A stretch of 42,093 nt of DNA from Granulicatella adiacens (GTDB lineage: Bacteria; Bacillota; Bacilli; Lactobacillales; Aerococcaceae). How positions within the stretch are numbered: position 1 is the stretch's first letter; each line of letters opens with the position of its first letter. A program made the position numbers and the translations under genes. The stretch spans positions 1-42,093 of the forward strand of contig JAGZLX010000007.1 in assembly GCA_018364485.1 (NCBI GenBank), given 5' to 3'. Positions 14,987 to 23,200 of this stretch are shown here, piece by piece. The notes below the pieces were generated by a model that saw nothing but the letters and a program-made list of their open reading frames with translations, searched no databases and was not told where the DNA came from.

Positions 14987-15531
14987 AGAAAACGACCGAG
15001 GTGCAACTAGTTCCTTTTAATAAAAGCTTCCTTGAAACGATTTGGAAGATTGGTTTTTCAACGGAGAAGCCAGAGTGGACGAAGTTGAACGCACCGTATT
15101 TTAATGATTATCGTAAGTTCGATGACGCCAAAAGTTTCATAGCAAGCCCGATTGCGGGCTTTTTAATGAGCGACGATTGCAGATGTGTTGTCGCTAACGG
15201 TCAGCCTGTCGGGATGGTTTCAAAATCATGGGAGGATGAAGCCACACGATGGCTAGAAATCGGAATTGTAATCTATGACGACCGGTTATGGAGCCAGGGA
15301 ATTGCGACCACTGCGCTAACGAAGTGGGTGGATGCCATTTTCCAAGAAACCGATGCGCTCGAACATATTGGCATGACGACTTGGAGTGGGAACGGTGGGA
15401 TGATGGCCGTTGCTGAGAAATTAGGGTTCCTAAAAGAAGGGCAAATCCGAAAAGTTCGCTACTACCAAGGTCAGTATTATGACAGTGTGAAGTATGGAGT
15501 TTTACGAGAAGAGTGGAATACAAGAGCATAA
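14974..15531 (+). CDS. GNAT N-acetyltransferase (RimJ/RimL-like)
   Basis: The 185-residue protein resembles the RimJ/RimL branch of GNAT enzymes. WLEIGIVIYDDRLWSQGIAT holds the acetyl-CoA pyrophosphate loop (R/Q-x-x-G-x-A type), followed by GMTTWSGNGGMMAVAEKLGF, the typical family end with an Asn and the helix of a variant relative. The substrate is unknown, perhaps a ribosomal protein N-terminus or a small amine. GTG at 14974 is used, with AGGAGG about 9 nt upstream inside the rhodanese gene. Confidence 0.88.
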   Translation: MESLKKTTEVQLVPFNKSFLETIWKIGFSTEKPEWTKLNAPYFNDYRKFDDAKSFIASPIAGFLMSDDCRCVVANGQPVGMVSKSWEDEATRWLEIGIVIYDDRLWSQGIATTALTKWVDAIFQETDALEHIGMTTWSGNGGMMAVAEKLGFLKEGQIRKVRYYQGQYYDSVKYGVLREEWNTRA

Positions 15532-15539
15532 AGATAAAG

Positions 15540-15571
15540 AAAGAGACTGATTACGCGAATCAGTCTCTTTT
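15540..15571. terminator. Bidirectional terminator
   Basis: AAAGAGACTGATT (15540-15552) pairs perfectly with AATCAGTCTCTTT (15558-15570), with T-runs on both strands. It serves the acetyltransferase and the converging lipoprotein genes. Confidence 0.88.
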
Positions 15572-15584
15572 AGTATGTGAGTCA

Positions 15585-16229
15585 TTATTTTCCTGGAGTT
15601 TTTGGATCTAAGCCAAACGATTGTTCAAGGACAGGTCTTAAAGTATTAATTGTATCTGCTGTACCTTCGAGAGCGACATCATATACTTTCTCACCTTTTT
15701 GGAAGACCCATTCGTACATGTATTTACCATCAGAGAATGATACTTTGATTAAGAAAGCTTTTTCTCCCGCAAAATCAGCTCTTACGCCTTGTATACTAGT
15801 CTGTTGTTTGTGTTTTTCCCAGGTATCATACAAACGGTTGGCAAGTAATTCTGCACCGAATTTCTCACCGTCTTTCAGTTTAATGTCATCTTTGGTGTAC
15901 GCGTTCATTGATAAAATATTGTATTTATCTGGTGAAGAAAACTGGAATTGAGAACCAGTGTGTTTATCTTGGTATGTTGCCCAGTCCTTAGGAACGTTGA
16001 TAAAACCAGATTCTTCACGGCCAACACGTTGAGTATCTTCAAATGATACTTTTTTTTCTGTAGAAGCGCTGGCAGTAGTTGTTGGCGCAGTTGTCGTTGG
16101 TGTAGCTGTCGTTACTTCAGTCGTTGGTGCTGCAGCAGTTTCCGCTGTTTTCTTTTCTCCGTTTCCGCAAGCCGCTACCATTAAAGCAGATAGAAGCGTT
16201 ACAGAGCTCAATAAAATTTTGTTTTTCAT
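15585..16229 (-). CDS. Lipoprotein paralogue 1 (PsbP/DcrB-like fold?)
   Basis: The 214-residue protein has a lipoprotein signal (MVAAC, lipid on Cys21), a Thr/Ala/Pro linker of about 40 residues and a domain beginning GFINVPKDWATYQD. The pattern of 'VPKDW', an aromatic beta strand, LANRLYDTWEKH and ALEGTADTINTLRPVLEQSF recalls small PsbP/DcrB-like domains; that fold is inferred. It ends LDPKTPGK, as its paralogues do. AAGGAG precedes ATG. Only 41 bp separate it from paralogue 2 with no clear terminator, so the two are probably co-transcribed. It shares TSIQGVRADFAGEKA with paralogue 2, its closest relative. Confidence 0.85.
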   Translation of the reverse strand: MKNKILLSSVTLLSALMVAACGNGEKKTAETAAAPTTEVTTATPTTTAPTTTASASTEKKVSFEDTQRVGREESGFINVPKDWATYQDKHTGSQFQFSSPDKYNILSMNAYTKDDIKLKDGEKFGAELLANRLYDTWEKHKQQTSIQGVRADFAGEKAFLIKVSFSDGKYMYEWVFQKGEKVYDVALEGTADTINTLRPVLEQSFGLDPKTPGK

Positions 16230-16270
16230 ATTGTTTTTCTCCTTGATTAGGTTAATACCTGATTTTTATA

Positions 16271-16942
16271 TTATTGTCCAGGAGTTTTTGCATTTAAGCC
16301 CCAAGATTGTTCAAAAACTGGTCTTAACGATTTAACCATGTCTTCTGTACCTTCGATTGAGACTACGTAAACGATATCCCCTTTTTGGAAGATCCATTCC
16401 AACATGGTTTTACCATCAGAGAATGTTGCTTTTATTAAGTAAGCTTTTTCTCCCGCAAAATCAGCTCTCACGCCTTGAATGCTAGTTTGTTGTTCATCAT
16501 TTTTCACGATATTAAGCAAACGATTTGCAATTAACTCTGCGCCAAACGTTTCACCATCATTGAGTTTAACTTTATCTTTAGAATAAGACTCTAGATACAT
16601 AACATTATATTGATCTGGTGACGAATAAAAGAAGTTATCAGGCTTGTTTGAGGCTTTGAATACTACCCAGTCTTTAGGAACGTTGACATAGCCAATATTA
16701 TCTTTCCCAACACGTTGAGTGTCTTCAAGTGATACTTTTTTTGTCTCTGAAGAAGTCCCAGGAGTTGTTGTTTTAGCAGTAGTCGTTGGAGCAGTAGTTG
16801 TTGGTGCAGCTGTAGTTTCTTTAGCGACTTCAGTTGTTGGTGCAGCAGCAGGTTCCGCTGTTTTCTTTTCTCCATTTCCGCAAGCCGCTACCATTAAAGC
16901 AGATAAAAGCGTTACAGAGCTTAATAAAATTTTGTTTTTCAT
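16271..16942 (-). CDS. Lipoprotein paralogue 2
   Basis: The protein has 223 residues and the longest linker of the five, with an extra Thr-rich segment (APTTTAPTTTAKTTTPGT). Signal and lipobox (MVAAC) are as in paralogue 1. The domain starts GYVNVPKDWVVFKAS and ends LNAKTPGQ. It is the upstream gene of the pair with paralogue 1. It should sit on the outer membrane face; ligand or role unknown. Confidence 0.85.
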   Translation of the reverse strand: MKNKILLSSVTLLSALMVAACGNGEKKTAEPAAAPTTEVAKETTAAPTTTAPTTTAKTTTPGTSSETKKVSLEDTQRVGKDNIGYVNVPKDWVVFKASNKPDNFFYSSPDQYNVMYLESYSKDKVKLNDGETFGAELIANRLLNIVKNDEQQTSIQGVRADFAGEKAYLIKATFSDGKTMLEWIFQKGDIVYVVSIEGTEDMVKSLRPVFEQSWGLNAKTPGQ

Positions 16943-17046
16943 GATGATTGTTCTCCTTAATAGGTTTTATTATATTTGTATTATATCACTTATAAATTAA
17001 AATGCAACTAGGGAATTTTGGTTGAAAAAGTGGAACGATAGTGTAT

Positions 17047-17077
17047 AAAAAAGAGACTAACCATAGTGATTAGTCTC
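17047..17077 (-). terminator. Terminator after lipoprotein paralogue 3
   Basis: GAGACTAA and TTAGTCTC form the stem; on the minus strand it is followed by TTTTTT. Confidence 0.8.
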
Positions 17078-17094
17078 AGTTATTTAACAATTGA

Positions 17095-17745
17095 TTATTT
17101 CCCAGGAGTTTTTGGATCTAAGCCCCATGTTTGTTCAATTAAATCAAACATTTTTTGAAGAGTGCTTTTGTCTCCGTCAAAGGCTACTGTATATACTTTA
17201 TCACCTTTTGGGAAGATCCAGGTAAAGAAATATTTTCCATCTTTTGTGAGAGATTGGATGACAAAAGCATCAATTCCAATCACTTTGGATTTCGTACCTT
17301 GAATTTTAGCGATTTCAGAATTGTTTTCGTATGTAGTATATAAACGGTTCGCAACCAATTCTGCACCCCAGGTGTCATTTTTCCCAAGTTTTACTTGGTC
17401 TTTAGAGTAGCCAGTTAATGTCACAACATTGTATCCATCTGCTGTGTATTGATACTGTTGTGGGTTATTTCCTTCGATTTCTTTGAACTCTACCCAGTCT
17501 TTAGGAACATTGACATAACCAGTATCTTCACGTCCGATACGTTGAGTATCTGCAAGTGATACTTCTTTTGTTTCAGAAGAAGCGCCCGCAGTAGTTGTCG
17601 GTGCTGTTGTAGTTGGTGTAGCAGTAGTTACTTCTGTTGTTGGAGCTGCAGTTGTTTCCGTTGCTTTCTTTTCTCCGTTTCCGCAAGCCGCCACCAATAA
17701 AGCAGACAGGAGCGTCACAGAACCTAATAAAATTTTATTTTTCAT
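17095..17745 (-). CDS. Lipoprotein paralogue 3
   Basis: The protein has 216 residues with signal and lipobox (LVAAC), a Thr/Ala/Pro linker and a domain beginning GYVNVPKDWVEFKE. It ends MFDLIEQTWGLDPKTPGK, the same 18 residues as paralogue 4, and both carry the IAKIQG segment, so these two are the most recent duplicates. GGAGAACAATCATA precedes ATG. It has its own terminator, so it is probably monocistronic. Confidence 0.85.
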   Translation of the reverse strand: MKNKILLGSVTLLSALLVAACGNGEKKATETTAAPTTEVTTATPTTTAPTTTAGASSETKEVSLADTQRIGREDTGYVNVPKDWVEFKEIEGNNPQQYQYTADGYNVVTLTGYSKDQVKLGKNDTWGAELVANRLYTTYENNSEIAKIQGTKSKVIGIDAFVIQSLTKDGKYFFTWIFPKGDKVYTVAFDGDKSTLQKMFDLIEQTWGLDPKTPGK

Positions 17746-17826
17746 TATGATTGTTCTCCTTAACAGTTGTTATAGGTCTATTTTACCATTAATGTGATGG
17801 AATTTAAATAATAGCAAAAAGAGTAT

Positions 17827-17858
17827 AAAATAAGAGACTAATCACTATGATTAGTCTC
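17827..17858 (-). terminator. Terminator after lipoprotein paralogue 4
   Basis: GAGACTAATCA (17834-17844) pairs with TGATTAGTCTC (17848-17858); a T-rich run follows on the minus strand. It is near-identical to the terminator of paralogue 3, as expected if the duplication included it. Confidence 0.82.
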
Positions 17859-17870
17859 AGTAACGATTGA

Positions 17871-18518
17871 TTATTTTCCAGGAGTTTTTGGATCTAAGCC
17901 CCATGTTTGTTCAATTAAATCAAACATTTTTTGAAGTGTTTCTTTATTTCCTTCAAAGCTTGTTGAATACACTTTGTCGTCTTTTTCGAAGACCCAGGTG
18001 AAGAAATATTTACCGTCTTTTGTAAGGATTTGAACTAGAAAAGCATCCATTCCGACCACTTTTGTTTTGGCACCTTGGATTTTAGCGATGCCAGAATTGT
18101 TTTGGTATGAACCATATAAACGGTTCGCAATCATTTTTGCACCCCAAGTTTCACCTTCGCCAGGTTGGTATTTATCCTTAGTATATACATTTAATGTCAC
18201 GATATTGTATGCATCTTTTGAAGCGTATTGGAATTCAGTGGTGCTATTTGGATCTTTGAACTCTACCCAGTCTTTGGGAACATTGACATAACCCGTATCT
18301 TCACGTCCGATACGTTGAGTGTCTTCAAGTGAAACTTCTTTTGCTTCAGAAGAAGCGCCAGCATTAGTTGTTGGAGCTGTTGTAGTTGGTGCAGCTGTCG
18401 TTACTTCTGTAGTTGGAGCTGCCGTTGTTTCCGTTGCTTTCTTTTCTCCGTTTCCGCAAGCCGCTACCATTAAAGCAGACAGGACAGTTACAGAACCTAA
18501 TAAAATTTTGTTTTTCAT
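17871..18518 (-). CDS. Lipoprotein paralogue 4
   Basis: The protein has 215 residues with signal and lipobox (MVAAC), a linker TTAAPTTTAPTTNAGASS and a domain GYVNVPKDWVEFKDPN. It contains GETWGAKMIANRLY and ends as paralogue 3. Its upstream region, with the same ribosome site, matches paralogue 3 closely. The role is unknown. Confidence 0.85.
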   Translation of the reverse strand: MKNKILLGSVTVLSALMVAACGNGEKKATETTAAPTTEVTTAAPTTTAPTTNAGASSEAKEVSLEDTQRIGREDTGYVNVPKDWVEFKDPNSTTEFQYASKDAYNIVTLNVYTKDKYQPGEGETWGAKMIANRLYGSYQNNSGIAKIQGAKTKVVGMDAFLVQILTKDGKYFFTWVFEKDDKVYSTSFEGNKETLQKMFDLIEQTWGLDPKTPGK

Positions 18519-18611
18519 AATGATTGTTCTCCTTAAAAGTTGTTGTCACAAGGTCATTTTACCATTGTTTAGATTAAATTTAAATAGTGAACTAAATTTT
18601 ATCGAGATGTG

Positions 18612-18644
18612 AAAAGAGACTGATTGTACAACTCAGTCTTTTTT
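18612..18644. terminator. Terminator after lipoprotein paralogue 5
   Basis: AGACTGA (18617-18623) pairs with TCAGTCT (18633-18639), with A-runs and T-runs on the two sides. Confidence 0.65.
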
Positions 18645-18656
18645 AGCAGTAGTGGA

Positions 18657-19289
18657 TTATTGCCCTGGAGTTTTAGAATCTAAGCCCCATGTTTGTTCTA
18701 AAACAGGTCTTAATGTGGCGACTGTATTCTCTGTTCCTTCCAGTAAAACGTCATATAGTTTTTCGCCTCTTTGGAAAACCCATTGGAACAAGTATTTGCC
18801 ATCTTTCAATTGAATCTTAATAAGGAAAGCATCCTCACCAGCAAATTTTGTCTTTTCCTTTTGCGTTTTCTCAACTTTAGGATTGTATTGCCAGCCTTCA
18901 TACAAACGGTTAGCTAGTAACTCTGCCCCAAAGGTTTCCCCAGCATTCACGTGTAAATGGTCTTTGCCATACCCATTAATCGTAATCATGTTGTATGAAT
19001 CTTTGGAAGCATATTGGAATTGAGGGCCACCGTTTGGGTCTTTGTATTCTACCCAGTCTTTAGGAACGTTGAAATAACCAACATCTTCGCGGCCGACACG
19101 TTGAGTATCTGCAAGAGATACTTCTTTTGTCTCAGAAGAAGCGATGGTAGTTGTTGTAGGAGCTGTAGTAGTTGCTTCTGTTGTTGGCGCCACAGTTGTT
19201 TCAGGTGCATTCTTTTCCCCGTTACCGCAAGCCGCTACTATTAAAGCTGATAAAAGTGTTACAGAACCTAATACGATTTTGTTTTTCAT
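18657..19289 (-). CDS. Lipoprotein paralogue 5
   Basis: The protein has 210 residues and is the shortest, with a reduced linker. Signal and lipobox (IVAAC) are as in the others. The domain begins GYFNVPKDWVEYKDPN, contains GETFGAELLANRLYEGW and ends LRPVLEQTWGLDSKTPGQ, mixing features of the 1/2 and 3/4 pairs, so it may be nearest the ancestral copy. AGGGAGGGTTTT precedes ATG, unlike the shared upstream sequence of the other four. Confidence 0.85.
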   Translation of the reverse strand: MKNKIVLGSVTLLSALIVAACGNGEKNAPETTVAPTTEATTTAPTTTTIASSETKEVSLADTQRVGREDVGYFNVPKDWVEYKDPNGGPQFQYASKDSYNMITINGYGKDHLHVNAGETFGAELLANRLYEGWQYNPKVEKTQKEKTKFAGEDAFLIKIQLKDGKYLFQWVFQRGEKLYDVLLEGTENTVATLRPVLEQTWGLDSKTPGQ

Positions 19290-19489
19290 AAAACCCTCCC
19301 AAATGGTTATTTGTTATTATTTTATCATGTTCCAAATAATATGAAAAGAAGCGGTAGGAAGGGATTGGATGTAAGTTTTAGAATTGTTTTTTTAGTTTGT
19401 AGGAGAGATAATAATAGCAAGCGAAAATCAATTAGGTTTTAGATTATTTGTGTTATTAATGATATTTACGTAGAGAAATACTGTAGAAA

Positions 19490-20026
19490 GTGAGTTTGGC
19501 AGTGAAAGAATTGGCATTAACATTAGAAGATACGCAGTGGGAAAAGACTGAGATTACTCATGATCGGCACGTTGCTCGTGCAATCGTGGTGGACGAGGAA
19601 GGATTTTTCTACTTTGTTCGTGTCGTTAGAGATGATATTTTCGGCAATGGAGCCTTCATCGAAACGGCTGGTGGCGGCGTAGAAACAGGAGAGACTCCTG
19701 AAGAGGCAATCCACCGGGAGCTGAAGGAAGAGCTTGGCGCGAGCGTGGAAGTACTGTGCAAGATTGGCACGGTGAGCGACTACTACAATCAGATTCACCG
19801 CCATAATGTGAACCACTATTTTCTCTGCCTCGTGACGAGTTTCGGGAAAACAGAAATGACGCCAAAAGAACTAGAGGAGTTCGAGTTATCGACGTTGAAA
19901 CTCACATATGAAGAAGCCACCAGAGAGTACAAGAAGTGCGCTGCAAAACCATGGGGCGTACTCCTGGCAAACCGAGAATTGCCTGTCTTGGAGTGGGCCA
20001 ACCAGTGGCTTTTAAGCGCAAAATAG
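19490..20026 (+). CDS. Nudix hydrolase
   Basis: The 178-residue protein contains a full Nudix box, GGVETGE then seven residues then RELKEELGA, matching G-x5-E-x7-REUxEExGU. The N-terminal strand region (HVARAIVVDEEGFFYFVRV) and size resemble ADP-ribose-type pyrophosphatases, but no substrate-specific motif is certain. Start choice is weak: GTG 19490, TTG 19496 and GTG 19502 are all in frame with only a poor AAAGTGAG nearby. It stands alone and ends at a strong terminator. Confidence 0.87.
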   Translation: MSLAVKELALTLEDTQWEKTEITHDRHVARAIVVDEEGFFYFVRVVRDDIFGNGAFIETAGGGVETGETPEEAIHRELKEELGASVEVLCKIGTVSDYYNQIHRHNVNHYFLCLVTSFGKTEMTPKELEEFELSTLKLTYEEATREYKKCAAKPWGVLLANRELPVLEWANQWLLSAK

Positions 20027-20046
20027 AATAAAAATGAAGCGTTCAG

Positions 20047-20085
20047 GAACCGTAGATGAGAAAGTCGTCTACGGTTCATTTTTTT
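20047..20085 (+). terminator. Terminator after the Nudix gene
   Basis: GAACCGTAGA (20047-20056) pairs with TCTACGGTTC (20068-20077), followed by A and seven T. Confidence 0.88.
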
Positions 20086-20246
20086 ACGAGTTTTTTCTTA
20101 TATTCTTCACAATCGCAACTTGTAACTACCAGTTGGTTTTGCTATATTTAAGGTGCATAAGAAGCGGTAAACAATAAGGTTAGGGATTGTTTTTCGTTTT
20201 GTTGCAAACGCTTACTAAAATAAAACGAAAGGAAGTCGAAAATCTT

Positions 20247-23200
20247 ATGGGTAAGAGATTTTTTGATAAAAGATGTAAGTACAGTATTCGCAAGTTTTCG
20301 GTAGGGGTCGCTTCGGTTATGATTGGAGCAACTTTTTTTGCATCTCCGATTGCACTCGCAACGGAAGCCGAAACGCCAACAGAAGGGAACGGGACCATTA
20401 GTGAAGCGCCGGCTCTGGATAAATTGCCAGACGATGTGTTAAAAGCCATCGAGAAGGCAGAAAAAGAAGCCGAAGCCAACAAGCCAGCAGCGGATGAAGC
20501 AGCTTCGCATGAGGAAGCAAAGCCAACCGAAGCAGAAACAACGACGGCAGCCACAGAGGTCAAACCGACCGAAGAAGCCACTTCAACGGAAGCAACGACA
20601 ACTGAGACGAATACAGCAACAGAAACAACGAAACCACGCGAAGTAAACGGTACGGTAGAAAAAGCCGACCAATACCAAGCGGACAAGCCAGCAACGAAAG
20701 CAGAAATCGATGCGGCGAAAAAAGAAGTGACGAAAAAAGAATATACCGTATTCCCAACGCCACAAAAGGTAACTTATGGAGATGGTGTAACGGCTCTTGA
20801 GGGAACTGTGAACCTTGTCTTCAGCGATAGCCTCGATATTTATACACGGAATCGTGCCAAAGAAGTCCTTCAAGCAAACAATGTATCGTATACAACGAGC
20901 ACGAAGGAAGCCGAAGGGGCAACGAATATTTTCCTTGGAGTACATGGGGAGTCTCCATTAGCCGAAAAAGAAGTGCAAGATATCTCACCGGACTTATATA
21001 ACAAGATTGACGCGTATGTGTTGCGCGTGAAAAACAATAAGATTTCAATCGTCGGAAAGGATACCGATGCGGTGTTCTTTGGACTTACGACATTAAAACA
21101 TATGCTCAGTGAATCACCAACTCCAGTTCTTCGTGATGTGACAGTGGAAGACTATGCCGAAGTGAAGAACCGTGGCTTTATCGAAGGGTACTATGGCAAT
21201 CCTTGGACGAAGCAAAACCGTGAAGATTTGATGCGTTATGGTGGCGAATTGAAATTAACGCAATATTACTTTGCACCAAAAGACGATCCATACCACAATG
21301 CGAAATGGCGTGAACTTTATCCAGATGAAAAACTCGCTGAGATTCGTGACTTGGCGCGTGTCGGAAATGAAACGAAGACGCGTTATGTGTGGACCATCCA
21401 TCCATTTATGCATAACAAGATGCGCTTTGATACGGATGCTTTATATAAACAAGATTTAGATGTCATTAAAGCGAAATTCACGCAATTACTCGATGCCGGG
21501 GTGCGTGAGTTTGGGGTGCTTGCCGATGATGCGGCATGGCCTGTGGGTGGCTACAACAGCTACAATCGTTTAATGCATGATTTGACAGACTGGTTAACGG
21601 AAAAACAAAAGACTTATAGTGGACTTCGTAAAGATATGATTTTCGTTCCAGCATGGTATATGGGACAAGGAACGGAAGACGAACTTCGCACGCTCAACGA
21701 ACACCTTCCTGAAACGGTTCATTTAACCTTAACTGGGGGTAAAGTTTGGGGTGCTGTGGATCAAACCTTCCTTACAAACTTGAAACGCAATTTAACAGAA
21801 GGCGGTAAGAAGTACAATCCAATTCAATTCTGGATTAACTGGCCATGTAACGACAATACAAAACAACACTTAATTCTCGGTGGCGGTGAAAAATTCCTTC
21901 ATCCAAATGTGGATTTATCGCTTGCCCAAGGAATTATGCTTAACCCAATGCAACAATCTGAAGCGTCTAAAGTAGCGCTCTTTGATATGGCGCAATACGG
22001 TTGGAAGCAATGGCGTAGTGCCGAACAGGCCGAAGAAATTAACGACATGGCATTTAACTATGTGGTGAACGGTAATTTCAAAGAAAGTGACGTATCCAAA
22101 GCATTCCGTGAACTCGGGAAACACATGCGTAACCAAAACCGTCCGCCTCAGGTTACAAAACTCGAAGAATCGATCGAACTCGCTCCAAAATTGACGGCCT
22201 TTTATAACAAACTAAAAGCGGGTCAAAACTTAGATGCGGAACGTAAAGAGTTGAAAGAAGTCTTTGCGCAATTGAAGGCTGACGCGATTCTCTTAAAAGA
22301 AAAAGGGGATAAGAAGCTCATTGAACAAATTCACTATTGGTTAGATAACACCGTGGACCAAATGAATGCGTTGGAAGCCTTACTCACAGCAACAGAAGGC
22401 CTTGCGGAAAATAATAGCGCCAAAGTCTGGGATAACTACTATGCCGGATTGAAGCATTATGACCAATCGATTAGCTATGCGTTCTTCTATGTGGACCACT
22501 ATGAACGTGCAGAATTTGGGGTACAACATATTCGTCCATTTATTAATAATTTGAAAGAATACTTGGCAACTCATATTCAAACGATGCTTCACCCTGATAA
22601 ACTCGTGACGACCTTTATTACAAACCGTGCGGGGGCTGAAGGTGGACTTGAAGAAGTGACAGACGGTGATTTCGATACACATGTAATCGTGAAGACGACG
22701 ACTGTTATCGAACGAGACGACTATGTGGGCTTACGTTTCAACAAACCGTTGAAAATTCATACGCTCGGATTTGCCACAGGAACGAAGACAGCCGATAACT
22801 ATACATTCGGCAATGCTGTTGTCGAATATCAAAACGAAGAGGGCGATTGGGTAGCTATCACGACTCCAACTTACACAGGTCGCGAACGCACTCTTGAATT
22901 CAAAGACCTCGATATTACGGCTCAAGCAGTGCGCATGCGTGCGACAGCCAAGAAAGATAATGCATGGCTTGCGATGCGTGAAATTGCGGTAAATAGACCG
23001 CTTGAAATCGGTAGTAAGAAGGTTAGAGGTAATATTACCTTAAGCTCTAATATCGTGTACAAATATGGAACAAGCGTCCTTCAAATGCAAGACGGAAAGG
23101 ATGCCACAGAATCCATGATGGCGCATGTGAACCAAACGAATGTCACTCCAGAAAATGCATGGGTTCAAATGGACCTTGGTGGGGCTAAAAAAGTGAAACA

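Larger units (their letters stand above)
15585..19289 (-). repeat. Tandem array of five paralogous lipoprotein genes
   Basis: Five genes of 633-672 bp lie head to tail on the minus strand. Signal-peptide DNA is close to identical, the Thr/Ala/Pro linker varies in length and the domains diverge. Terminators of copies 3 and 4 are also copied. The array came from repeated local duplication. Confidence 0.9.

Noticed and set aside
16719..17000. Plus-strand Val/Ala-rich frames opposite the lipoprotein linkers
   Set aside because: They arise from Thr/Pro/Ala repeat codons read backwards and recur at every paralogue.
17040..18645. Repeated GAGACTAATCA hairpins as a CRISPR-like array
   Set aside because: Spacing is gene-sized and they are duplicated terminators of the lipoprotein genes.
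20180..20686. Long minus-strand reading frame of 168 residues opposite the GH84 N-terminus
   Set aside because: It is antisense to the signal and Ala/Glu/Thr-rich part of a certain gene, Val/Ser-rich from mirrored codons, with no ribosome site.
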